Part shown: positions 25,558-32,461 of the stretch, piece after piece
How the letters are laid out: the number at the start of each line of letters is the position of its first letter
How positions within the stretch are numbered: the stretch's first letter is position 1
Assembly: GCA_937966095.1 (NCBI GenBank)
Contig: CALCKF010000090.1
Span: forward strand, 1-33,435
Length of the DNA: 33,435 bases
DNA from: an uncultured Eubacterium sp.
GTDB taxonomy: Bacteria > Bacillota > Clostridia > Peptostreptococcales > Anaerovoracaceae
Reading direction: 5' to 3'
Position numbers and translations under genes: made by a program
Notes under the pieces: model-generated
The model's input: the letters and a program-made list of their open reading frames with translations, nothing else
The model's database searches: none
What the model was told of the DNA's origin: nothing

Positions 25558-26069
25558 GGATCACGTCTCCTTTCTCTGCTATGCTTCGTATCCTTTCCCC
25601 TACATTCTGTGGAAGTTTCGCTCCGTTACGTCTTTGCTACTATCTTCCTCGTCGGATATGGATACTTACTTTTACAAGTCCATTTGACTTGAATTGTTCG
25701 GCCCTTCGCTCCACTCTCATTACAAGAGCTTCCTCACTACTATGGCTTCTGCTGACTCCTCATAGTTCGTTGTTACTACAGTTTTATCTGCCTATGAGGT
25801 CTCACGGGGTAAGCTCGCCAGTCTTTCCTCGTCTACCTGCCTGATTTACCTGCATGGGTTACGGTTGCCTTTTGGACTTCGTGACTTTTGGCTCACTTAT
25901 CCGCCATGCAAGCCTTGGTATCAGGTTCCTGTTCGTCAGGCTACGATTTCGCTATCCCTTCTTCTCGCCCATACCTCGCGATATGAACCTTGGGAATCGC
26001 TTTCAGGTTCGTCGGCAACTACGCCCTTTGTGGACTTTCACCACAGACTGACGGCATGCCCGTCATACC

Positions 26070-26095
26070 AAAAACACCGATGCTTTCGCATCGGT
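26070..26095 (-). terminator. terminator used as intron insertion site
   Basis: Minus-strand hairpin ACCGATGC-GAAA-GCATCGGT followed by GTTTTT, ending one base before the intron 5' end. It would end the TnpV/DUF6809 transcript and forms the 5' exon of the class C intron. Confidence 0.85.
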
Positions 26096-26138
26096 ATCTC
26101 CCCATTGCCTCTTCTAAATCAAACATAATTTCCAACAC

Positions 26139-26495
26139 TCAGTTATATATCACCTCCTCCATCACGATCTCCTCTGCCAGACTGAATATATTATTCATCT
26201 CCCCTACCCATCTCATAGGATCCTCTGCTTTCAGTTCTTCTGTTATTCCTCTGATTTCCTTTGTGTCGTTTACGATCCTGTCCATCAGTTCCTGCGCCTG
26301 CCTGTCTGTTTCCGCAAGATGCTCCGACAGCCTGCAGCTGGTCAGAAGCTCCAGGTAAAAAAGCTTTCTGTGTTTTTTAAGGTATCTCCTCCTTCTCTGT
26401 CCCCATATACCTATATGTACCTCTTTCTGCTCCGGCAGCTCCAAATCCGGATAAAGATAGCCTTCTTTCTCTGTGTAAGTGATATTCCTGTTCAT
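26139..26495 (-). CDS. tnpV: TnpV-like transposon-encoded protein
   Basis: A 118-residue protein (MNRNITYTEKEGYLYPDLEL...) matching the small TnpV family carried by clostridial mobilizable transposons and integrative elements. The segments YLKKHRKLFYLELLTSCRLS, EHLAETDRQAQELM and EEIVMEEVIY are typical. The start at 26495 is preferred because AGGAGGGA lies five bases upstream; the frame stays open to 26519 without another site. The molecular role of TnpV is not established. It is co-directional with the DUF6809 gene and ends before the terminator that hosts the intron. Confidence 0.8.
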   Translation of the reverse strand: MNRNITYTEKEGYLYPDLELPEQKEVHIGIWGQRRRRYLKKHRKLFYLELLTSCRLSEHLAETDRQAQELMDRIVNDTKEIRGITEELKAEDPMRWVGEMNNIFSLAEEIVMEEVIYN

Positions 26496-26508
26496 GATAT
26501 TCCCTCCT

Positions 26509-26787
26509 TTATTCTTCATAAACCTGCAGTGCTTCTATTATGAATCTCACTCCAAAGCATACCCCCTGCCTGAACACTTCATCACAGTAAATAGAATCGC
26601 TTCTTTGTTTCGCATCTAAAAATGCTTCGAAAATTTCCATCTGATTTTCTGTAAGCCCTTCCTTCAGTTCTTTTTCTTTTATTTCTGCGACCTCAAGCTG
26701 CCTGTAATATTCTTCATCTTCCACCCTCATCTTTTCCGCATAGCTGATCGCTTCACCAAACAATTCTTTTATCACTGATACTTTCAT
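26509..26787 (-). CDS. DUF6809-like small protein
   Basis: A 92-residue helical protein with the pattern seen in DUF6809 proteins of clostridial mobile elements (MRVEDEEYYRQLEVAEIKEK, LTENQMEIFEAFLDA, CDEVFRQGVCFGVRFIIEAL). Such proteins normally accompany TnpV-type genes, as here, where they form a two-gene unit 13 bases apart. There is no enzymatic motif; the function is unknown, perhaps element maintenance. Confidence 0.7.
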   Translation of the reverse strand: MKVSVIKELFGEAISYAEKMRVEDEEYYRQLEVAEIKEKELKEGLTENQMEIFEAFLDAKQRSDSIYCDEVFRQGVCFGVRFIIEALQVYEE

Positions 26788-26849
26788 TTTCGTTCGTCTC
26801 CATTCCTATCATCAGGATAATCTTAATGCCTGGCTGTTAAATCATCAAA

Positions 26850-26872
26850 TGTACGGTTTTATAAATCGTACA
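26850..26872. promoter_or_regulatory. operator-like inverted repeat
   Basis: TGTACG (26850-26855) and CGTACA (26867-26872) are separated by 11 A/T-rich bases that include TTTATAAA. It lies in the divergent region between the DUF6809 gene and the HTH gene at 26928, a natural place for an autoregulator site. Confidence 0.4.
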
Positions 26873-26927
26873 ATGGACATGCGATACGGATTTCAATATC
26901 ATTTGCAGAAGAGAAAGGAGTCAGCAT

Positions 26928-27464
26928 ATGGAGAAAAAACATGTCAGCTGGGATGACTTACCTGACACACTGTCAAAAGAGCAGTTTTATAAGATATGCC
27001 ATATCAGCAAAAAGACCGCAAGCGACCTTCTCAACAGCGGAAAAGTGCCTTGCATAAAAAGTGATAAGAGAACTCACAAATTCAAGATCAGGAAAGCAGA
27101 TGCTATAGAATATCTGAAACATAAAGAAGAGCTTACTGCCTATCCCTCTGCAGACTATAAAGAAATAAAAAAGACAGACCTTATAAAGTTTTATACAAAG
27201 CTCCTCAGAGCCTGTCCTGATGTCATCACACCTTCAGATATACATGATATCACAGGTTTCAGAAAGGAAACCGTCCACAGATGGTGTCAGAAAGGCAAGC
27301 TGAAAAGCTTCAAATCACATAACAGACTGCAAATACCAAAACGATATTTTATAGCATTTCTGGTTTCCCCGGAATTCAGTAAAATAGCCGCTGCGAACCA
27401 GTGGTATAAAATGGTCATGATACAGTTTTACATAGAAACCAGACGAAGCAGACGCAGTCCGTAA
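26928..27464 (+). CDS. tandem helix-turn-helix DNA-binding protein
   Basis: A 178-residue protein with two excisionase/MerR-like HTH units. The first (about 15-65) is LSKEQFYKICHISKKTASDL plus VPCIKSDKRTHKFKIRKADA; the second (about 85-150) is CPDVITPSDIHDITGFRKET plus RWCQKGKLKSFKSHNRLQIP. The second unit resembles the complete 76-residue protein at 28097 (same ...LIKFYTKLLRACPDVIT / LKELYTLMFPEYPDIIT layout), suggesting duplication or fusion of an excisionase-type gene. It may regulate the element's lysogeny-like switch or assist excision. An AAAGGAG site precedes the ATG. Confidence 0.75.
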   Translation: MEKKHVSWDDLPDTLSKEQFYKICHISKKTASDLLNSGKVPCIKSDKRTHKFKIRKADAIEYLKHKEELTAYPSADYKEIKKTDLIKFYTKLLRACPDVITPSDIHDITGFRKETVHRWCQKGKLKSFKSHNRLQIPKRYFIAFLVSPEFSKIAAANQWYKMVMIQFYIETRRSRRSP

Positions 27465-27528
27465 AATACTCCTGTATTAAAATTTTCTATGATTTTTTAG
27501 TGATATTTAAAAAAATACATTTTATGTA

Positions 27529-27558
27529 TTGACGAACATCTGTTCTTTTTGCTATAAT
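27529..27558 (+). promoter_or_regulatory. strong promoter upstream of a long noncoding leader
   Basis: TTGACG (27529-27534), 18-base spacer, and extended -10 TGCTATAAT (TATAAT 27553-27558). This is the best promoter match in the element. The next gene starts almost 540 bases downstream. Confidence 0.75.
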
Positions 27559-28000
27559 CTCTTTACTTTCCTATCTGCTGTTTTCTAAAATATAAAACAG
27601 CTTACATAACATATTGACGGGAAGTATAACGACAACTGAATAAAAACCTTTACGATCTCAGAGCCGATTCATCATAACCATATACTGATAAAGCTCCGGA
27701 TCGGAATATGCGGTCATATGCCTGCCATGATTTATAACGTGTCGTGACGTGCACTATATATGATCCCGGATGCAGATATTCAGCGTGACATATTATTTTA
27801 CCTGCAGAACTCAACGCCCATCCGGTTGAGAAACCGCTGAACCCACTTTTATCATATTTTATATACTTTATGTATATACCCCTATCAGAGTATTAAATAG
27901 ATTAATTCATAAAACTATTTAAGAGTCTGACTTACATATTTTCACACTTAAACGTTATTTGTTTTGTGCTGACTATATGTAAGATCAGGCTCTTTCTTTA
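27559..28000 (+). ncRNA. candidate structured noncoding RNA or long leader
   Basis: A stretch of about 440 bases between a strong promoter and a terminator-like hairpin, without a credible open frame. Near the start is a perfect hairpin GCTGTTTT (27577-27584) / AAAACAGC (27594-27601). In the middle is CGGTT-GAGA-AACCG, with a GNRA-type loop. I cannot match it to a known RNA family. It could be an independent RNA, a regulatory leader of the 28097-29340 operon, or untranslated spacer. Confidence 0.35.
27921..27998 (+). terminator. long-stem terminator-like hairpin
   Basis: Arms AAGAGTCTGACTTACATAT (27921-27939) and 27975-27994 pair over about 19 positions with one bulge and one wobble. The loop is about 35 bases and TCTTTCTTTA follows. 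It may end the candidate RNA or attenuate transcription into the downstream operon. Confidence 0.5.
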
Positions 28001-28096
28001 TGTGTATTTTGAAAGTCCGCCTGAAGAAACAATGCCGTGTCATAACGGGCCCTGAATGATATCGGCATCAACTTATGGAAAAGGAGGATTTAAGAA

Positions 28097-28327
28097 ATGA
28101 CAAAAAACGAACTAAAAGAACTCTACACACTGATGTTCCCCGAATACCCGGACATCATAACCGTACCACAACTCCAGACAATGCTTGGGATAAGCAGGCA
28201 TTTAGCCTATGAGCTGATCAGTAAAGGCTGTATCCCTGGAGTCATTATCGGCAGATCCTACAAAATTCCCAAAATAAATGTCATCAAGTACTTACTGAGT
28301 ATGAATGACCAGAAGGAGGCAAGCTGA
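28097..28327 (+). CDS. excisionase-family HTH protein
   Basis: A 76-residue winged HTH of the excisionase type (ITVPQLQTMLGISRHLAYEL, ISKGCIPGVIIGRSYKIPKI, NVIKYLLSM). Proteins of this kind bind near attachment sites and steer the integrase toward excision, or act as copy/transfer regulators. An AAGGAGG site precedes the ATG. Its stop overlaps the ATG of the RepA-like gene, so the two are coupled. It could equally be a regulator of replication, given that partner. Confidence 0.8.
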   Translation: MTKNELKELYTLMFPEYPDIITVPQLQTMLGISRHLAYELISKGCIPGVIIGRSYKIPKINVIKYLLSMNDQKEAS

Positions 28328-29340
28328 TGTCCGAAAATCTGATGATAATGGATGCTGATACTCTTCTTTCAACACCGATGCAAAGAGCCTCTTTTATCAT
28401 CGATGGCTTCCTTCCACAAGGTGTAAGCATACTCTCAGGCGCCCCTAAGATCGGAAAAAGCTGGCTTATGCTTCTGCTCAGTCTGAAGGTATCACAGGGG
28501 CTTCCGCTGTGGGGCATGAAAACAGATAAATGTGATGTGCTGTACCTATGCCTGGAAGATTCCTTTCAGCGAATACAGGACAGGCTATACAGGCTTACTG
28601 AATCAGCACCTGACAATTTGTACTTTGCCGTTACAAGCGGTCAGATAGGGAATGGACTCCAAAAGCAGATACACCACCACCTGAAAGAATATCCGGCTAC
28701 CCGCCTCATCATAATCGACACACTTCAGAAAGTAAGAAATACGGAAAACGGTAATAAAGGAATGTATGCTGCCGATTATGATGACATCACAGCACTTAAA
28801 CGGATCGCTGACCGATATTGTATCGCCATTGTCATCGTACACCATTTGAGAAAGCAGAAAGACATCAGTGATCCCTTCAATCAGATTTCAGGAACAACAG
28901 GGATAATCGGAGCTGTCGATTCGGCATACGTCATCACTAAAGGCAACCGATTTGATGATACGGCACTGATGACAGCCAGCGGCCGTGACATTGAACATCA
29001 GCAGCTGATCCTGAAATTTGATGATTGTGTATGGCAGCTCATAGAACGCAAGGATCAGGAGAAACTTCGGGAAGAAGAGATACCTCCTGTCCTTTTCAGG
29101 ATAGTCAGATTCATAAAAGATGAAAAGATATGGCAGGGAACGGCTACACAGCTTCTTACAGCATTAGGTGATACCCAGACCTCCCCTGTCATACTGACTC
29201 GCCTTATCACACGTCACTATTATGAAGTCTTCGTTCCGGAAGGCATCGAATACAAAAGCAGTCGCACAAGTGACAGCAGACTCATCCATCTGAGAGTCAA
29301 TGACGAAAATGACACAAATGACAGAAACAGCTTTATATAG
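28327..29340 (+). CDS. RepA-like hexameric helicase/AAA_25 ATPase
   Basis: A 337-residue RecA-fold ATPase. Walker A is GAPKIGKSW (about 38-46), Walker B LIIIDTLQKV, and a conserved His motif IVIVHHLRK is followed by a GTTGIIGAVDSAYVI segment, the pattern of RSF1010-RepA-type helicases found in plasmids and integrative elements. The C-terminal 90 residues look like a winged helix (ATQLLTALGDTQTSPVILTR). It probably unwinds DNA for plasmid-like replication of the circular form. It is coupled to the upstream HTH gene. No primase or initiator is seen nearby, so replication capacity is uncertain. Confidence 0.85.
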   Translation: MSENLMIMDADTLLSTPMQRASFIIDGFLPQGVSILSGAPKIGKSWLMLLLSLKVSQGLPLWGMKTDKCDVLYLCLEDSFQRIQDRLYRLTESAPDNLYFAVTSGQIGNGLQKQIHHHLKEYPATRLIIIDTLQKVRNTENGNKGMYAADYDDITALKRIADRYCIAIVIVHHLRKQKDISDPFNQISGTTGIIGAVDSAYVITKGNRFDDTALMTASGRDIEHQQLILKFDDCVWQLIERKDQEKLREEEIPPVLFRIVRFIKDEKIWQGTATQLLTALGDTQTSPVILTRLITRHYYEVFVPEGIEYKSSRTSDSRLIHLRVNDENDTNDRNSFI

Positions 29341-29393
29341 TTTTCCCTGTCATTACCGTCATAACTGTCACAGTCAGAAAAGGAGATAAAAAA

Positions 29394-29588
29394 ATGGAAT
29401 ACAGAAAAATACGCAGTATATGTAAATTAGGAAACAATAAAGAACTAAACATCATGCAGTGGGGACATTATGCGCCTTCATATGATATCCGCAAATGGTA
29501 CGAAGGGAAACCGGGTAAAGGCATCACCTTATATGAGGAAGAAGCCAGACAGCTTCTCAAATATCTGAAGGAGGATCTTTCCGAATAA
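29394..29588 (+). CDS. PC4/YdbC-like small DNA-binding protein
   Basis: A 64-residue protein (KLGNNKELNIMQWGHYAPSY, DIRKWYEGKPGKGITLYEEE, ARQLLKYL) that follows the PC4/YdbC pattern: a beta-rich start, YDIR, then a GITL-E-A helix. Such proteins bind single-stranded DNA and often occur in clostridial elements. A GGAGAT site lies a few bases upstream of the ATG. The gene follows the RepA-like gene by 53 bases, which fits a role in replication or transfer of single-stranded intermediates. The role is inferred. Confidence 0.7.
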   Translation: MEYRKIRSICKLGNNKELNIMQWGHYAPSYDIRKWYEGKPGKGITLYEEEARQLLKYLKEDLSE

Positions 29589-29690
29589 TGATCCTGTTAT
29601 AGCTTCATAAAAGTCAGCAGACTTAATGCCGTTGAGCAGCATGAGCCTGTGTTCCATACAGATGTCCTTTGGTGTAGCGAGCATAGGCTT

Positions 29691-29728
29691 TGTGTTGCCG
29701 GCAACACACGCCGCGGTCATATGACCGC
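29691..29728. other. oriT: candidate origin of transfer with two palindromes
   Basis: Two perfect palindromes lie almost side by side: TGTGTTGCCGGCAACACA (29691-29708) and GCGGTCATATGACCGC (29713-29728). They sit in the 186-base noncoding stretch directly upstream of mobC and the relaxase gene, the usual position of oriT in mobilizable elements. The nick site cannot be assigned from sequence alone. Confidence 0.5.
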
Positions 29729-29774
29729 AATGGGAAATCCCCTTGAACCCCTGATCAGAGAAAGGATGATATCA

Positions 29775-30095
29775 ATGAACAACAGAAAAAGAACTGTAGG
29801 AATCAATATAAGAGTTACACCTCAGGAGAAAAAAAGAATCAGTAATCTTGCTGGCAAATGCAGACTCAGTGTCTCTGAATATCTGCGTCAGCTTGCTATG
29901 GGACATGCCCCTGCCCTGCTTCCGGATAAAGATATTTACAATGACTGTATTCTCCTTCAGCATATCATAAATAATACTGATGATCCGGCATTGAAATCTG
30001 TTCTTCAGAGAATATTAACTGACCTGTATTCTCTGTTTTATCCTGAACGCGAGGTGAAAACAGATGGCAACAACAAAGATATGGCCTGTTCATGA
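29775..30095 (+). CDS. mobC: relaxosome accessory protein MobC
   Basis: A 106-residue protein beginning at ATG 29775, with AAAGGATG 10-15 bases upstream; the longer open frame to 29649 passes through the palindromes. The N-terminal ribbon-helix-helix (TVGINIRVTPQEKKRISNLA, GKCRLSVSEYLRQLAMGH) is typical of MobC proteins that bind oriT and help the relaxase open it. A helical C-terminus follows. It overlaps the relaxase gene by 32 bases, a common MobC/MobA arrangement. Confidence 0.85.
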   Translation: MNNRKRTVGINIRVTPQEKKRISNLAGKCRLSVSEYLRQLAMGHAPALLPDKDIYNDCILLQHIINNTDDPALKSVLQRILTDLYSLFYPEREVKTDGNNKDMACS

Positions 30096-31428
30096 CAGTC
30101 TGAAAAGGCTTGTGGAATATGCGGGCAATCCGGAAAAAACTGAATTCAAGGATCTGTCTGACGCAATAAACTACACTGGGAATGAAAGCAAAACCGAAAA
30201 GTTCTTCTTCGTCAGCGGAATAAATTGTTCTCCTGATAAAGCATATCAACAGATGACATCGGTAAAAAAACACTTCGGTAAGCTGCATGGTAATGTGGCC
30301 TATCATGGTTATCAAAGCTTTTTTCCCGGAGAAATAACCCCTGAGGAATGTCATGAGATCGGCAGGAAACTCGCTACGTTTTTATGGGGAGACAGATATC
30401 AGATCCTTGTTGCCACGCATCTTGATAAGGAGCATCTCCACAACCATTTCCTGCTGAACTCCGTATCATTTATCGATGGTAAAAAGTTCAATGACAACAA
30501 GAAAGCCTATTATCAGATGCGAAAGGAATCTGACCGCCTATGTGCAGAATACGGACTTTCTGTGATAAAAAAGCCAAAGGGAAAAACGCCCCGCAGCATA
30601 TATTTTGCTGAAAAAAGCGGAGAACCGACGAAGTTCAATCTTATGCGTGAGGCTATTGATAAGGCGATCGAAAACTCAGTGAACATTTCAGAGTTCAAAA
30701 AAGTATTGCTGAGCCTGGGCTATGAACTGAACAACGACCCCCGCAGAAAATATGCGACCATAAAAAAATTCGGATCACAAAAAGCAACGAGGCTCTATCA
30801 TCTCGGAGAAGCATATGACATGGATGCTGTATATCAGCGTATAAGGCAAAAGGTGCGCACTGTCGGTCCCTCACCTTTTTATTTATATCGTCAGTCGATT
30901 ATGTTTTCGCAAAAGCGAGTTGCCAGAGCAAAAGTAAAAAGCCGCCCAAAACGAAAAATAGGCGGTCTCAGAGGATTATATTATCACTACTGCTATCTCC
31001 TGGGTTATTTGCCAAAAGGAACGAAAAGAAGGCCCTTATCTCCCGACATGAAAGAGGCTTGGCGCAGGATAGAACGGACATCTGAACAGATAAGACTGCT
31101 GAGCAGATACGGATTCAATGATCTTGCTTCCGTGGAAAAGTTCATTGTCTCAGCGGATGATAAGATAGCAGCCCTGACAAAAGAGAGAAGTAAAGTATAT
31201 AACAGGCTGCGGAGATGCACCGACCCGGATATCATTTGCCGGCTTAAAAATGAACGTGATTCATATACAGAATCTCTCCGGATTTTACGAAAAGAAATCA
31301 GGACCGGCAGAGGAATACTGGAAGACACCCCGAAAATAAAAGAAGAAATTTCAAAGGAAATGCAAATGAAAGTTTTACAGCAGCAGGCACTGAATAAGAA
31401 TGAAAGAAAGCGAGATTATATATTATGA
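30064..31428 (+). CDS. mobA: MOBP-type relaxase
   Basis: A 454-residue relaxase/mobilization nuclease. The catalytic metal-binding triad is seen in THLDKEHLHNHFLLNSV, and an upstream YHGYQSFFPGEITPEE with EIGRKLATFLWG is typical of the family. The nucleophilic Tyr is probably in the first 60 residues (Tyr19 or Tyr37). The C-terminal half is basic and coiled (RPKRKIGGLRGLYYHYCY and on). It would nick oriT and lead the strand through a helper's secretion channel. A GAGGTG site is inside mobC, and the stop overlaps the ParB-like gene by ATGA, so mobC, mobA and parB form one operon. Confidence 0.92.
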   Translation: MATTKIWPVHDSLKRLVEYAGNPEKTEFKDLSDAINYTGNESKTEKFFFVSGINCSPDKAYQQMTSVKKHFGKLHGNVAYHGYQSFFPGEITPEECHEIGRKLATFLWGDRYQILVATHLDKEHLHNHFLLNSVSFIDGKKFNDNKKAYYQMRKESDRLCAEYGLSVIKKPKGKTPRSIYFAEKSGEPTKFNLMREAIDKAIENSVNISEFKKVLLSLGYELNNDPRRKYATIKKFGSQKATRLYHLGEAYDMDAVYQRIRQKVRTVGPSPFYLYRQSIMFSQKRVARAKVKSRPKRKIGGLRGLYYHYCYLLGYLPKGTKRRPLSPDMKEAWRRIERTSEQIRLLSRYGFNDLASVEKFIVSADDKIAALTKERSKVYNRLRRCTDPDIICRLKNERDSYTESLRILRKEIRTGRGILEDTPKIKEEISKEMQMKVLQQQALNKNERKRDYIL

Positions 31429-32351
31429 GCAAAAATAAAGAAACCTTCGATTTTAATCTTCCTACCCTTGATGACCTGTTTTCTACACAGGAGGAACGTG
31501 ATGATGCAAAACTTGAAAGAGTCAAGATCTTACCGGTCAAGGAACTCGTTCCTTTCAAAGATCATCCGTTTAAGATACTTGATGATGAAGATATGCATAA
31601 ACTGATCGAAAGTATAAAAGAATATGGAGTCTATACGCCTTTAATGGCACGCCCCCTTCCTGACGGTAACGGATATGAACTTATTTCCGGCCACCGCAGG
31701 CTTGCGGCATGTGAATCGCTTGGTATCGAAGAAATACCTGTTATCGTAAGAAACATGTCTGATGATGAAGCAGTGATAGCCATGGTAGATGCAAACCTCC
31801 AGAGAGAAAGTGTTCTTCCCAGTGAGAAGGCTTTTGCATATAAGATGAAGCTGGAGGCAGTCAAACATCAAGGTAAAACTTCGTCCCAATTTGGGACGAA
31901 GTTAAGGTCAGATACTCAAATTGGTGAGAAATTCGGTGATAGCAGAAATCAAGTCCAACGCTACATCCGTCTCACTCATCTTATTCCCGAGCTGTTGGAA
32001 AAGGTAGACAACGGCAAGATCGCATTCAATCCTGCCGTAGAGATATCCTTTCTTACAGAGGAAGAGCAGACAATGCTGAACGAGGCAATAGAGCTGAACG
32101 ACTGCACCCCATCCCATGCCCAGACTATACGTCTCAAAAAACTGTCGCACGACAGTGAGCTTACCGAAGAAACGATCAACGAGATAATGTCCGAAGAAAA
32201 GCCTAACCAGCGAGAGCAGATAAAATTTGACCGGGAGGATTTCCGTAAATACTTCCCTTCTCACTATACGAATGAACAGATAAAAAAAGATATCCTCGAA
32301 GGCCTCCGGCTACTAAAGCGAAAAAAAGAACGCAACATGGATGCACGTTAA
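31425..32351 (+). CDS. parB: ParB/RepB-like partition protein
   Basis: A 308-residue protein with the ParB N-terminal domain (LPVKELVPFKDHPF, LIESIKEYGVYTPLMARPL, YELISGHRRLAACESLGI, VDANLQRE) and a central HTH (IGEKFGDSRNQVQRYIRLTH). There is no ParA gene beside it, as in many integrative elements where such orphans help transfer or stability rather than classical partition. The start overlaps the relaxase stop. A 27-base palindrome lies inside the coding region at 31877-31903. Confidence 0.9.
   Translation: MSKNKETFDFNLPTLDDLFSTQEERDDAKLERVKILPVKELVPFKDHPFKILDDEDMHKLIESIKEYGVYTPLMARPLPDGNGYELISGHRRLAACESLGIEEIPVIVRNMSDDEAVIAMVDANLQRESVLPSEKAFAYKMKLEAVKHQGKTSSQFGTKLRSDTQIGEKFGDSRNQVQRYIRLTHLIPELLEKVDNGKIAFNPAVEISFLTEEEQTMLNEAIELNDCTPSHAQTIRLKKLSHDSELTEETINEIMSEEKPNQREQIKFDREDFRKYFPSHYTNEQIKKDILEGLRLLKRKKERNMDAR
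31877..31903. repeat. perfect 13-bp inverted repeat inside parB-like gene
   Basis: Arms AACTTCGTCCCAA (31877-31889) and TTGGGACGAAGTT (31891-31903) flank a single central T. It encodes part of the linker SSQFGTKL just before the HTH. Confidence 0.9.
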
Positions 32352-32398
32352 TTCGAATCATACGCGCTTTTTATCAGAATACATTATGGCAGAACTCC

Positions 32399-32429
32399 TT
32401 GCTGACAGATATAATACATCTGTCAGCAA
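32399..32429. promoter_or_regulatory. palindrome over probable integrase promoter
   Basis: Perfect 12-base arms TTGCTGACAGAT (32399-32410) and ATCTGTCAGCAA (32418-32429) enclose ATAATAC. A TATAAT spans the left arm edge and loop (32410-32415). No T run follows, so it looks like an operator or RNA hairpin rather than a terminator. It lies 33 bases upstream of the integrase ATG. Confidence 0.5.
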
Positions 32430-32461
32430 AGGGACTGTCCTGATGTAAAGGAGATTTAATA

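Larger units (their letters stand above)
24239..26068 (-). mobile_element. group II intron, bacterial class C-like
   Basis: About 1.83 kb. The 5' end (GTATGACGGGCATG..., from 26068) has a GUGYG-like start and is followed by the GTGGTGAAAGTCCAC-type domain I element and roughly 500 bases of intron RNA. The maturase/reverse transcriptase gene is in domain IV. Domain V (24271-24305) and domain VI (24239-24270) complete it. The intron starts right after the hairpin and T run of a rho-independent terminator. Insertion behind terminators, a 417-residue ORF without an endonuclease domain and a short domain V are class C traits. The 3' boundary (…CTACTCGAT, ending at 24239) is placed by analogy and may be off by a base or two. 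Confidence 0.8.

Noticed and set aside
25558..26068. Protein genes on the plus strand in the intron 5' region
   Set aside because: These frames are shadows of structured intron RNA (domains I to III) on the other strand, without ribosome sites or recognisable motifs.
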